Shown: positions 34,583 to 46,293, counted from the first letter of the stretch. The stretch is 64,000 nucleotides of DNA from Sphaerulina vaccinii (GCA_022570795.1 JAKUDP010000001.1:1-64000); one strand, 5' to 3'. Numbers and translations: made by a program. Notes: generated by a model from the sequence alone, not told the origin.

Positions 34583-35761
34583 CTACAGGTTATCTAACAC
34601 GGACGCATCCAGCTGGACATACTTGATCGCTTGTCGCCAAAACGTGAAGGCAATATGCACGATACCATTTCTCCCAAGCGCAATGCTCGGATAGGACAAC
34701 TCGCGATTGAGCTTCTGCTCACTGTTGTTCGTCATGCAGAACCCATCGCCACCCTCCAGCACAGTGTTCTTCCAAGTGGCGGCATTGTCGTCACTCTAGG
34801 CAAGACAGAGAGGCGCCCTCGGCGCACCCCAAAAAGCCTCATTCCTAGCGTGCTTGCTGTTCTGGTTCTTTCGGACATCATCTGCAGCTGCTATATCGTC
34901 ATAGAGGCCTTCGCGCCGGCCTTGCGCATCTGCATTAGAGGAGTGGTTGTACACGACCAAGAGCCGGCCTATTGGAAGCACTTCAAAGCATATGCCAGCA
35001 TTAGGATCCGGCAGTGTGGTGGGCGATGGCTCAGTCCAGTCGATATCATCTCGTGATCTCGAGCAATAAACGTTATCTGCCCAGCGACTACGGTAGAGAG
35101 CAAGATAACTTCCATCCTTGAGGCGACGGATGGCCATATGGACAGCACCAAAGCTGTTCGGGACCTCCTTCTCTGTCTACGTTCTGCCTTGGTCTTGTGA
35201 AACTTGCACAGCAGAGATGCCGTCGTTGCCAACCCATCTCGTACCTGGCTCTGAACGACCTTTAAAAGTGGGCACTATCCAAGCTCCGCTGTCTAACACA
35301 ATCACTGGCTGTCGAATGAACGTTCCTGGATCGGAGAACAGAACTGATGGCATGAACCAGGAATGTCCATCATCAGTGGACACTCGACGTTTGACGACAG
35401 CTGAGTCCTGATCACCCAGATTCTGTGACGTGTAGAGAAGCCACAGCTCTCCAGATGGCGTCTGAAACAAAACTGGATTCTGTTCGCTGCGAGTGGTATC
35501 GAAGGTCACTCGTTTGGCTTCTGCCCAAGATGACGATCCTGCTGATTTCCGCGAGAGGTATATGCTGGTGTCAGGTTTGCCTTCCTGGGAACCGCCAAAC
35601 CAGGCACAAAGCAAATCGCCACTTTCCAGCAATAGCAGGTTGGAAGCGTGACATTGTAGTGTTGCCGCTGGTACGAAGCATGAACGATGTTCAAACGGCT
35701 TGCTTGAGGAAGTCAAGCTATGGCATGCAAAGTCAGGCTGTGCTTCTGCGTAGCTACCCAT
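34583..35761 (-). pseudogene. Sialidase-like (BNR/Asp-box) protein with two stops
   Basis: One minus-strand frame of 393 codons from ATG 35761 to TAG at 34583, broken by TAG at 35179-35177 and TAG at 34798-34796. The chain is a BNR-repeat sialidase-like beta-propeller: CAWFGGSQEGKPDTSIYLSR, Asp boxes S-T-D-D-G-H-S-W and S-Q-D-Q-G-R-T-[stop], and S-D-D-N-A-A-T-W right after the second stop. The first stop falls exactly on the Trp of an Asp box, so it was TGG (G to A). The second is best read as CAG to TAG. Both are RIP-type changes. There is no signal peptide, so the ancestral enzyme was probably cytosolic. Such proteins are glycosidases of sialic-acid-like or other acidic sugars; the substrate is unknown. 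Confidence 0.75.
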
Positions 35762-36083
35762 ATTGTTTCAGGTATGTCGACAAGTCGCTGGAAGTCTTGC
35801 ACAGACCTCGATGTGCTTGGTCTGATTAGGTACCACATCGGTAGACAAGGTAGCTTGCTCGCGGATGCTTATCCGTCATGGAGCTGCACGCCGGTCGTAC
35901 TCGGAATGGACTCCACCGATACAACTACTAGATCAGACCACATCGCCTACAAGTTTGTGATTTACCGGCCTATGGAGACCCCAGATTCGCGGGGTAGTGA
36001 ACCATTCCACCTATACTTAAGCGTCTTGAAGGCGTCCTAGGCTTTGACGAAGGACTGCTGATCTCTCGAGCAGTATTATCAGT
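35762..36083. other. Divergent promoter region between two pseudogenes
   Basis: Shared upstream region of the sialidase-like gene (minus) and the sugar transporter (plus). No gene is supported. Confidence 0.4.
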
Positions 36084-38233
36084 ATAGCAGGCGGCACCAG
36101 CATCTGGGCAAGCAAAGATGCGAAGACCGACCCGAAGCAGATCTTCAATAGGCGACTGCTATACCTTCTCATTATAGTAGCATGGGCCGGCTGCTTTTAT
36201 GGCTTCGACTCTGGCAACATCGGCGGCATACTCACACTCCCGTCTTTCGAGAATGCGTTTGGTCTGAGTAGGCTCACTCAAGAAGAGCTAGATAGACGCA
36301 GTGTAGGACGCTCAGTCAATCATTGTAAAGACTCGCTCAATACTAATGTAATTACAGGGCACAATCGCTGCTATGCTAGCTGCTGGCGGCTCAGCTAGAG
36401 CCCTCTGTGCCTGGCTAACATCAGATTACCTCGGCCGCAAGTGGTTAGTCTTCGTATGGGGCATCGTCTTCCTCATCGGTGCCGTGATGTAAATGGTCGC
36501 CGACTACGACGTCCTCCTCGCTAGACGCTTCATCGGAGGCATAGGCGTCGGAGCCAGCAGCATGCTCAGCCCACAGTTCTTAGCAGAGAACAGTCCCCAG
36601 TTAGTCCGAGGCTCTATGACAGCGACCTACAATCTTATGATTATTATATTACTCATGCTAGCCTTCTAGGTGAATTATAGTATAAGCCTCTGGGATGGCT
36701 CCGAGCACAACGATAGACAATGGAGAATTGCCATGGGCATACAGATTATTCCAGGAGCCATAATGTGCAGTGAAGGCATATCAACCAACCGGTTGGAGTA
36801 GTTGAATTGAATTGAGGTTCAATCGCAAGCCAAACCTTAGCTATGATTGGTTGCAACTCCTTTAATCTATACGAGGATTGATCAATAATAGCACCGGTTG
36901 ACAATAGACCTGTCTTAGCACCTCCGAAGACAGTTCCGGAGTGAAGAACGCGTCGCGATATCCTCTCAAACGGCCGCTATCGTTTCGAAAACCGAGATTA
37001 GGCAATACTCTGTCGTCCTAGAGGCCTCGACTACGTAGATCAAGTCGGATATCGCCTGTCCGGAGTGGTGTGAGGATCGGCCTACGTCAACCAATTCAAT
37101 TAATAAGTTGAAGAAAACCGTCCTAGGTTGCAACTATAACTTTCCAATCAACCAATAACTATGCCGTGGAGGTTGGATTGAATTGATTGCCTTCACTGAT
37201 AATGTGTCTGATAATACCTTTCGTGCCGGAGACGCTACGCTACCTTATCAACTATAGCAAGTCTGAACAAGGCCTCAAGAATCTGACGAAACTGAGGAAG
37301 CTTCCTGCCGATTATCCATATGTGCAGACTGAATACCAAGAGACTGAAGCCCAAGTCCGTTTCGAGCAAGAAGCACACCAAGGTCATAGCTATTGGGTCA
37401 TACTCCAAGATGTCTTCACGAACCGATCAAACTTCCAGCGATTCTTCTTGGCAGTCATGCTCTTCCTCTTCCACAAGTTCACTAGGACGGACTCGCTGAA
37501 CTACTACGCGCCGGCAATCTTCGAGCTTATTGGAGTGCGAGGCAACAGCAATACTCTTCTCACAACAGGAGTCTATAGTATCGTGAAGTTTATTACAACG
37601 ATCTTCTACGTTGCATATCTGGTTGATCGAATCGGTCGTCGCGTTCCACTTCTCATCGGCGCCACGATCCAAGCAACAGCAATGCTATATCTCGCACTCT
37701 ACATTCGCTTCTTAGGCGGGAGTACAGCAAACGATACTGCGAGCGGCACACCAGCAGGAGGAATCGTCGGGATCGTCATGATCTATCTCTACGCATTCGG
37801 CTGGTCATTTGGCCACTCAGTCGCATGCTACGTCGTTGCGGCTGAAATATTCCCGACTCGTATAAGATCTTTCTGCATGTCCTTCTGCTTCTTTATCAAT
37901 TGGATCGTCGACTATGGTATCACGAAAGCTACACCGATCATGTTGACTGAGCTAGGATATGGGACGTTCTTGCTCTACGTGATGTTGACTTACTCTGGCG
38001 TGGTGTTCATCTTCTTCTGCCTACCGAAGATGAAGGGTAGGAGTATCGAGAGTATGGATGATCTGTTCTAGAGACCTTTGTGGTTGATGTGGAAACATGC
38101 TTATCCTACTGAGGAAGAAAAAGTTAGGCATGATGTGCAGGATACGATGAATCTGGCAAAGCTTGAGAGTGTGGAAGGTGATGTACATAAGAAAGATAGG
38201 ACAGCAGTGTATGTTGAAAGGATGCAGGATTGA
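36084..38233 (+). pseudogene. MFS sugar transporter, broken by stops and a MITE
   Basis: This was a 12-helix sugar porter of the major facilitator superfamily. The frame opens at 36084 with ATA where ATG is expected (a G-to-A loss). Exon 1 ends at 36302; the intron is 36303-36357 (branch TACTAAT, acceptor ACAG). Helix and loop marks are clear: WAGCFYGFDSGNIGG, YLGRKW, VPETLRYLI, DRIGRRVPLLIGA and AAEIFPTRIRSFCM. Stops: TAA in VM*MVADYD near 36490, TAG in LAF*VNYS near 36669, and TAG at 38069-38071 after MDDLF, beyond which the normal cytosolic tail (PTEEEKVRHDVQDTM) continues to 38233. They fit CAA, TGG and CAG. A 431-bp element sits in codon 2 of the PGAIM-C-LIIP segment; joining across its target duplication restores the frame exactly. 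The relatives are quinate/galacturonate-type permeases; the substrate is not known. Confidence 0.8.
36768..37198. mobile_element. hAT-type MITE inserted in the transporter gene
   Basis: The 431-bp element has terminal inverted repeats starting CAGTGAAGGCA (36768-36778, and its complement at 37188-37198). It is flanked by an 8-bp target duplication ATAATGTG at 36760-36767 and 37199-37206. An 8-bp duplication and CAGTG ends are typical of hAT elements. It has no coding capacity. Subterminal motifs around TTGAATTGAATTG and its complement recur near both ends, as for transposase binding sites. It keeps many CpG and CpA sites, so it is not RIP-mutated. Confidence 0.88.
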
Positions 38234-38498
38234 CTGTCTTTGCTCGTCGTAGAAGCTGGTGATCTTCTCATGATAATCGAAGAACACAACTATCACTGTC
38301 CTTCTCTTCTCCTCTAAGTCTTGTCGCATTCTTCATCCTTGGACGGCCTCGGCCACAAGAGCTTTGCTGCGTAAGACTGAGACTACAAATAGGCAGATCT
38401 CACCAGATCTGGTACACAGCTCCTTCGACAAAGCGGCCACGTGCTCGCCAACTTAGACCATCGCAATAAGTCTGCGGAGTGTTGAGAACTGAATCCCT

Positions 38499-39117
38499 CT
38501 ACTCATCGCAAGGAATATCCGTCGGACTCGTCAAAGGCTGAATGACAAAGTCATCATAACCCGCCAAGTTCTTCACGCGAGGAGTAAGGTCCAGCACACC
38601 ACCAGCTCCTTTAACAACAGTGAATCGGCTCGAATAGCTACAACAAATGTACAGCATATCTCTCAGTTCCATACGAAGGACACATACTAAGCCTTCGAGC
38701 AGTTCCCTCCATCATAAGTAGTCTGAATAACACCAAGCACTTGATAGACCTTCTGTGCATCGGTATCCGAATCCACTGTCGTGACATTCTGAATATGGTT
38801 CCAGTGCTTATTGCCAGCTGTAGGAAGTAACTTCTATTTGAGAGCTAGGATCTCTGTTGCTCCGGTTGCAGTCGTGCCTCGCACGATGAGCTTGCGATCG
38901 GCAGTGAAGAAGTCTGTGAACGAGGTCGTTGCAGCTGAGTCTTCGACTTGGGCGTACAGTCTGGAGTGGAGCAGTTAGTCAGTCTTGTTTGTATGAGCTG
39001 GGGAAACGTGTTGGAATGTACTGGCTCAACACCAGGTCCCGGAGCGTATCTGGAGTCGTCGACTGCTTGTGTGAGGCCGAGGAGACACACACTCATGAGG
39101 ATCGAGACGGGTTTCAT
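38499..39117 (-). pseudogene. Secreted SnoaL-like protein with one stop
   Basis: The minus strand starts with a signal peptide (MKPVSILMSVCLLGLTQA, ATG at 39117). The main exon has LYAQVEDSAATTSFTDFFTA and a SnoaL-like alpha+beta-barrel pattern (HWNHIQNVTTV). Intron 38687-38638 (GTATGT..TGTAG, 50 bp) leads to the last exon ending in LTSPTDIPCDE at 38499. A TAG at 38836-38834 interrupts LALK*KLLPTAG and fits CAG to TAG. The first intron is not settled: the best donor near 39020 with branch CTGACTAAC and acceptor CAG joins one base out of phase, which may be a second lesion. Fungal secreted SnoaL-like proteins are mostly of unknown function. Confidence 0.6.
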
Positions 39118-39470
39118 GCTTGCGAATGGTGACTTGGTGTCGTGTTTGATGGGAGTCAGCAACGTGAAGTCGTGGAGTTGGTTCACGAGGAAATCTTGCA
39201 ATTAGCTGGACATGAGCAAGGGTATACGACTGCTCGTGTTTCCCAGGCGATCTAGTTCAACAGCTCGCTATGAATCGCCTTCGGGTGAGACCTTCTAGCC
39301 AGGTTAGTAGGTGGCCGATCGAGAATCTCACATCTTAGTGGCTTGGAGTTCCGAGACCCAGGCCGCCTCACGCAACAACTTTGGTGGCACTGCCTCGTCA
39401 ATGGTATGCGTGGGGGCATGGAGTTGGTAGTGGCCGGTGTTCTCTTGCTGTATAGCGTACTTTGCTCTCG

Positions 39471-40816
39471 TCAGTACCCTCTCTTACCGTGAACAACGGC
39501 CTCACAAGCTCCTCCTTTTCCAAACAGCTTCCTCAAATCGCCCGCCATCAGCTCGGGAACTTCGAAAGCCGCAAAGTGGCCGCCCACATCAAACGTGGTC
39601 TGCTGCACAACAGGTGCATTACTCCAAGCCCAACACTTGGGCAGTCTTGCAATCTCTTGCGGGAAATACGCGAGAGCAAGCGGCACATCGGGAATATACA
39701 TATTGATGACATCCATTCTGCTGACAGCGCCTTCATCTACTGGATGTGCGGACTCGTAGTAGATGCGCGTGCTTGCTGATGGTCCCTCGCGAGAGAAGGC
39801 GTATATGGAGATCCAAGTGCATACTTCATCGTCAGTCCAAGGATAGGAGTCGGACCAGTCTAAGGCAGTGAGTACTGATGTTGATCGAGCTGGAGTGCTT
39901 GCAAGACTTACCATGTAACTTCTCGTATATCCATGCCAGTAGGGCGACAGGAGAGTCAGTCAAGCCATAGCCCAGAGTTTGGGGCTTCGTGTCCTGTTCT
40001 TTCAGGTAGCCGTCGCCCTCAGCAAAGTACTGTTACAGATATCAGCACCGATCGCCACATCTCAGCTTGAGATCTGCCTACCTTCTGCGTATGAGCAAGA
40101 TCGGTCCTCGTCTGGCTCGACAATGCAATCCCAGCGATCGCCTGCACAAAGCTCACAGGATTCTTCCACGGCTTCGGAAAGGTATGAACAGGAAAGTTGG
40201 TATGCACAGCTTTCACACTCTCCGGATACAGCTTCGCCACCAACCTGCACAAGAACCCGCCCCAGTCGCCACCTTGAGAGACATATCCAGACTCGTACCC
40301 ACAAGCTTTCATGACGCCATGAAGAGTCTCTGCGTGCTGCTTCAATCCGAAGCCTTTCTTCGAAGGATACTGGGACCAGGCATATCCGGCGAGAGATGGA
40401 GCTACGACGTGAAAAGCTGGGACGTTCGGATCCTTAGGGTCGCTTAATAGTGGTAGGAGTTTCAGGACTTCGTAGAAGCTGCCAGGCCAGCCGTGGATGA
40501 AGAGAAGGGGTATGGCGTTCTCGCGTTTTGATCTTTGATGGATGAAATGGATCTCGAGTTCTTCGAAATGTGGAACTTGGACGGGCACTGTGAAGTGTGG
40601 ATAGCTGTTCAAGTGATCCTCTGCGCGACGCCAGGAGAAGTTCTTGTGCCAGTGGTTTGCTATTCGGCTCACGTCTGATAATGGAGAGCCCATCGACCAT
40701 CCTGCATCTTGAAGCTCGGTGGGAAATGTTGTGGCGGCAAGTTTGGAGTTGAGGGTGTCGATCTGAGACTCTGGAACCGAAATCTTGAAGGCTTTGGGGG
40801 TGCCTACGGTGGTCAT
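39471..40816 (-). CDS. Epoxide hydrolase (alpha/beta hydrolase)
   Basis: Three exons: 40816-40082, 40029-39912 and 39859-39471, both introns 52 bp, 413 residues. The protein has the epoxide hydrolase N-terminal domain (residues 1-100, with FTVPVQVPHFEELEIHFIHQ) followed by the alpha/beta hydrolase core. The oxyanion motif is HGWPGS at 109-114, the nucleophile D184 lies in QGGDWGG, a substrate-side Tyr lies in GYGLTDSPVALLAW, and the catalytic His is near 379 (DVGGHFAAFEVPE). It would hydrolyse epoxides to diols, probably in detoxification or secondary metabolism. No signal peptide is seen. It stands between a pseudogene and the HET gene and is intact. Confidence 0.9.
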
Positions 40817-40983
40817 CTTGAGCTCCTTCGGGTATGTATGTGATTTGTCCTAGTCACTACATGTAGCATTGAGGTATGAGTTGGTTGCCGTCATCTGCCA
40901 AGAAGAGTGGGGCTCATGCAGGTCCGAGGCTTCACGAAAAGCCTCGCGATCTAACGCGTATTGACGCGATCCAACAGCGTAAA

Positions 40984-43380
40984 TCACTCGTCCACAAGCC
41001 TGCTATCACTACGATACCAAGGAGCAAGCGAAGGACCTTGTGTATGCATCGAAAACAGATTCACAAAATCGTCGTTCTTGCCAGGATCCAGCCGCCGAGT
41101 CTCCGCGTCAAGTTCAGCACCAGCCCCAAGTAACCAGCTTGCATTTTCAAGACGGCCTGCGGACACTGCAGCCTGCAGGGCAGTCTTGATAGTGACATGT
41201 TGGCTCATGAGGTTGATGCTTGCGCCACGGCCGATCAGAGCCCTCATAGTGGCCACAGAGTCCTTGCGTGTGGACTGTGCCGCGAGCTGCAGCATGGATT
41301 TTCCCATATCGTCCTTTGATTCCCAGTCTCGCACCGGAAATTTCCGCCTCCGCCGTGGGCGTATCGTTCTTAGAACAGTATAGGTCTTGAATATGGTTCC
41401 ATCTAGACTTCTTGCGAGAGTGTTCGCGTCTGCACCATGTTCTAGAGCTATATGTATTGCCGGAACATACTGATCGGTGCGCATATTGAGCTCCAGTGCA
41501 AGACTAGGATCAGCACCAGACTTTAGCAGCTTCGGAAGCGCCCATTCGTTGTCCTTCTGGCACGCTGTCAATAGTGCATGCGAGTTTGCACTTACGTTGA
41601 CACCCTTGTCTATCAGCAGGTCCAGTGCGGCAGGACAATTCCAATAGACCGCGGTGGAAAGGGCATTGGAGTAAAGGTCCTCTTCAGGTTCGCACGTTAC
41701 TCCATGCGCAATCAGAGTCTCCATAATGCTTATGGACCCTCGCTTAATTGCACGAATCAATGGTTCGTTGCTATAACCAGCTGGATCGAAGCCAATGCCA
41801 AGTAGCAACTCTATCGTTGCTTCATCTCCACTGGCTGCTGCTTCGACCATGGCCCTGCAGCTGAGTAAAGCTTGACGATCGACAAGTTCAAGATCCAGTA
41901 TCAACTGCAGTAGACTGAATAGACCTCTTCCAGCAGCCATTTCGAAGACGCGAGGCGCGAGGGCCTTCTCGACAACCATCAACTTCACATGTGCTCCTTG
42001 ATCGCCCCAGTGGCCAATATCAGGCACACCTGTCAGGATTTCCTTTCCAGTGTCGCGTTTCTCTGGCTGGAAATGGAAGGTATGCTCGCCAACCTCGAGC
42101 AACTTCAGAACGTCCCCGTGCAGAGAAGCCCCCGAAGAGATACTCTCCAGCTGTTGAACGAAAATGTAGCAGCTGTGCTTGGATATGGCTACTGCAGGCA
42201 CGTCTCTACGATCCGTATGGAACTCTGACCGTTCATATTTCGTACGCTCTAATTCTGGAACAGTCTTGGATCGTAGCCACCGCCATGCCAGGTTTGGGTC
42301 TGTAACCAAGGTTTTGCGCCGGCAGTCAAGAGTCTGAATCTCTGACTGGGAGTCATCTTGCACGATGATTAAGACTGTAGCAAGTCCAGGGCTCGCTGCT
42401 GCGATGTTGAGCACGTCATCCATTCTCGACTTGTCCTTGTTTATGAATTACTGCAGGGCATCTTGATAGACGGCATGCACGGGCTTTTCGTAATCAATAA
42501 CAATTGCATCTCCATCGCGCTTGTCACCGGATAGACCTAGTAGAGCATAGATCATGTCTCTGCCATCAGTCGCGCTACTGTCTTGAAACTTGAGCGCAAG
42601 AGTATAGAGGTCGGGTGATGATGCCCACCATGAATGCTCGCGTAAGTAGCCAGGCATGGTATCAAGCACGGGCTGCCAATAGATTGCTGCACCGGACTCT
42701 TCGTGCGGTAGAAGATGAGTGGCGAGCGCGAAGATAGCTGCAGAAATGCACACCGGGCCAGCATGCAGTATTCCGCTGCGCGCATTCGCCACTTCTTGAA
42801 GAATCCAGATTATTCGGAACCACGGTCTTCGTAAAAGAGTCTGCAGCCCAAGTGTGGCCTGTCTCGCAAGATCTTCCGGGATGCAGAGGGAATGCCATAC
42901 AGCTTGTGCGTGTCCTATGGTGTACTGCTCGCCGAGCTGCTCCTGGAGGCGATGAAGACATCCCATGAGGACCCGCACTTCCAGAGTTGCCTTTCCCAGC
43001 CAGAATATAACACTCATGGCATGTGCATAGATGTTCCCCATGCGTTGCACTTGCTGTGACTTTTCGGCACTGTTATCCTGATTGATGCAGATCCCGTCAA
43101 TCCAGACCAGGCGATCTTGCTCTGGAAGCGCCAGATGTTGTAGAGCTGTGTAGAGGTTATCCGTAACCCAGAATGTCTTGCCATCAACTGTAATCGGCTC
43201 GACCTTCTCATCGATGCCCCATGTGTAGGACAATGCTTCGTAAGGCGCACAGTCTGATATGTCGTCATGTTGCAGCTTACACTCTATAGAAGAGGTTTGC
43301 TTTGGCAGAATTCGTAGTAGTCTGAAACTTGTCGAGCTCTCGTTCAGAGGAGAGTACTGAAACTTGTCTGCAGTTGCCAT
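40984..43380 (-). pseudogene. HET-domain ankyrin protein with one in-frame stop
   Basis: One minus-strand frame of 799 codons from ATG 43380 to the stop at 40984, interrupted only by TAA at 42450-42448. The N-terminal part is a HET (heterokaryon incompatibility) domain: YEALSYTWG, VDGKTFWVTDNLYTAL, LVWIDGICINQDN, QQVQRMGNIYAHA and RPWFRIIWILQEV, then DMIYALLGLSGD. After the stop the same frame goes on with DDVLNIAAASPG and, later, ankyrin-like repeats (for example LLGIGFDPAGYSNEPLIRAI and LLKSGADPS). HET proteins trigger cell death on non-self fusion. TAA fits CAA with a C-to-T change. I found no intron of workable length that removes it in phase. If read as two genes, the second (40984-42423) would have no HET domain. 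Confidence 0.75.
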
Positions 43381-43698
43381 CGTGAATCAGGTTGCAGTAT
43401 ACGTGTTCAAGGCTCTGTTGACTGCAGTTCGCATCCAAGATGAGTTCTGCACGTGAATGCCTCGTTGTGGGCCGAGTGACCTTGGGCTGAGCTGAACTGG
43501 CGGCTTGCACAGCCACGCCGTCCATGCAAGCCAATGCAGGCTTCGGTATTTGAGCTCGATGCAGTCGCAAGATCTGGATAGAATGTAGACGACAGTCTGC
43601 TTGTGCGTAAAACGTAGTTGGACACCGCGCAGTGTAGATGCCATGAGGAAGAGTCAAGTCTCAGCTGAGGTGTGCCACTTGCTGACTAAACATTAGTT

Positions 43699-46293
43699 CT
43701 ACGCCCAAAGATCCTCCACATCGGTGGCCGCACGCAAATCAGTCGAAAAGAGTACACGCGTATCACTCTCTTCGTCAAAACCATCGATCTCGGTAACATA
43801 AGCCTCTTCTTTTTTATGATCTCGAAGTCGTACAAGTGCCGCAGAAATTTGAAACTCATGCACCGACTCAGCATAGCTTCCAGCAGTAGAGTCAACGAGA
43901 GTGATCGCGTCACTGGTGGTATCGAAGTAGGACACCTCGCTATCGTGCACTTGAAAGACAGCTTCTCCATTGGTATCGAGATCGTCCACAAGCTTGCAGA
44001 AGTCTTCCAAGCTCGTCGTGGGCATAGCAGATTCATAGTCGAGTAGCTCGTGGATGAGGACACCCAGCCTTTCACCGTCATCGGCAGATTGCTTGATCTG
44101 CGCGAGGGTCACCCGTGCCAGAGACAAAGTCGAGTCATAGTCTTTACCAGCTTGCTCGGCTAGGATCTCCATCATGCCAGGACGAGCAAGGAAGTCTCGA
44201 GCGGTCCTGTGAAGGAAAGAGATTGTGTCTCCCGTGCGTTCGAGAAGATCTGCGCATCGTGCATCGATATACCGGTGGGACGCATCGACTATGCCTTCGA
44301 TCATACCCTCTGTTGCTCCTGAATCTGAGCGTGCTAACGTGAGCCGCGGACGCATTGCTGGCTGTCTTCGGACTGGGAGACACAGAGAGTAATCCGGTTT
44401 CACAATCTCCATCTCCATCTCAAGGCAACCGGGAACACACAGTGGCAATGGTTTTCCGGCCTTGAGTGCAGCGAGCATGATGCTTGATGAGTGCTTATGG
44501 TAGATCTTTTCGATTCTGCTGAACATGCGCCTGAAGTAGCCGTCTAGCGTACGTGGGTACTCGTCCAGGCGGGTCTCAAGGATCTCCAGGCTGTCATCAT
44601 TGCTTAGACCGCGCAACAATGACCGGACGACCAATCTTACCCATAGGAACACGCCTTGTGCTTTGTCGCAGACACTCCGTATGAGCTGATCACATCGTTT
44701 TTCATTGTTGTTTCGTAAGACTCGAAAGAAGTGATTGTCGTTCATGTGATCAGCCACGAAATTGCAGATATCTTCTTGGATGAGGTCTTGCATGACCAAT
44801 TGGCCATCAGACCGCTGGTCGTATGCACAAGTGAAGACGTTCCAGGGTCTGCTGGAAACACATATCTTGATGCCAGGACATTTGCCGAGACTTCCGATCA
44901 ACTCGATGAGGTCAAGATGTTCGTTCTGATACTCATCAAGCCCGTCAATGAACAGACACAGCCTGGCCTTGAGATCGGTCCGTCTGCCGCAAGCCTCGAG
45001 GGTCTTGGAAAGCTCGGGAATGGTCCAAGGATGTGTGCTATTGCCACGGGCTTCGTGAAAGCGACGTGGAATGTGTTCCAGAGCAAAGTCTGGGGAATGT
45101 TGCACGATGTGATATAGGATCGTTCGAAGGAGTCCGAGCCTAGACTGTTGCATGGCCGCCTCAGCGTTCCAGAAGAAGTGATGCGATACTATGACTTCAC
45201 CATCGCCTGCCCATGTGTATAGATGTTGAAGAGTTCGTGGGTTTTGCACAATGTACTTCATTAACGTCGACTTTCCAGAACCAGGCTTTCCAGTGATCCA
45301 GAACATTCCTTTTGCCATCTTCAGCTTTCGTTACCACTACAGAACCACTGAACTTACCATTCTTGGACGTTAGCCATTCCACGAATCCCAGGTCAGGTTT
45401 GGTGAAGAGCCACTCAAAGGTACTGGTGTAGGCCTTGGCAATGCCTTCCTCACGCATGCGCATTTCATCAAATCGGAGAGTGTCCAGAATGTGGATATAA
45501 TCGTTGATCTTGTGAGCTTGTTCGGCCATACTGCGCAAGCTGCGACTCAGTGTCGCAACCGCGCTAGTGTGGTCCATAGATCCGACAAGCTCTTGTGCCT
45601 TCTTGAGAATATCGGACTGCTGAGATTCTAGGCGGGAGAGTATCTCCGCTCTTTCCACCTCCATCTTCTTGGATAGGCTGCCCAAAGCTTGAAGAACCTC
45701 TCCAGATGCTTGACTGGCAATTCGTTAGCGAACCGTTGGGCGTCCTTCGGCTTCGGGCAATCTTACTTCTGCATTACAGAGAGATGCAGGATCATCTGCT
45801 GTTGCAACTCCACCAGTTTCTTTCTCAGTTCCTGTAGATCGCTATCCTGCCACATGGCCTTGATAAGTCCTCTGCCGACGTCGCGTTTCCGCTTACGGGA
45901 TGGGTCCGTGCCTGGTGTGGCATAGCTCGATATCTTCAGTCCTCGAAGCATCAGACTGAGTTCTGCTGCCACATCTGCGGTCTGGCCAGCAAGCTTCCTA
46001 ACACCCAGTTCTGTCGATCCCGATTCATACCCAGAGTCGATGGACGACCCCTCCGTGCTCTCATCGTCATCCGTGGATTGTTGGCGAACGAGATCTTCGA
46101 ATTTGACAGATTTGCCTTTGTCGAGCACAGCACAGATAGAATTTATCTCTGCACCAGGGGCAGCAAGGTGTTCTTGCTCTACAGTCTGTCCTTTTGCTGC
46201 AAGCTCCCGTCCCTTGGCTGTGGCTCTCACACCAAAGTCGACCAATTGTACAATGTTAGCAACCAGGCCGAGAGACGTCAAAGGGTCAATCAT
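43699..46293 (-). CDS. NLR-like STAND protein (Helo-like N-terminus, NACHT)
   Basis: Exons 46293-45767, 45713-45358 and 45308-43699, introns 53 and 49 bp, 830 residues. The N-terminus (MIDPLTSLGLVANIVQLVDF) is the fungal STAND N-terminal/Helo-like type found on NOD-like proteins. A helical linker follows (KINDYIHILDTLRFDE). The NACHT NTPase has Walker A GKPGSGKST at 301-309, Walker B LFIDGLDE at 413-420 and the sensor-like CVSSRPWNVF. The second intron sits directly before Walker A; using AAAAG as acceptor gives N-G-M-F-W in frame. The C-terminal region has no ankyrin, WD40 or TPR repeats and ends in an acidic segment. It probably senses a trigger and signals cell death through its N-terminus. 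Intact, divergent from DUS1 across about 400 bp. Confidence 0.85.

Noticed and set aside
42420..42500. Intron removing the TAA in the HET-ankyrin gene
   Set aside because: Donor/acceptor pairs near the stop give introns too short (16, 36, 42 bp) or out of phase (53 bp).
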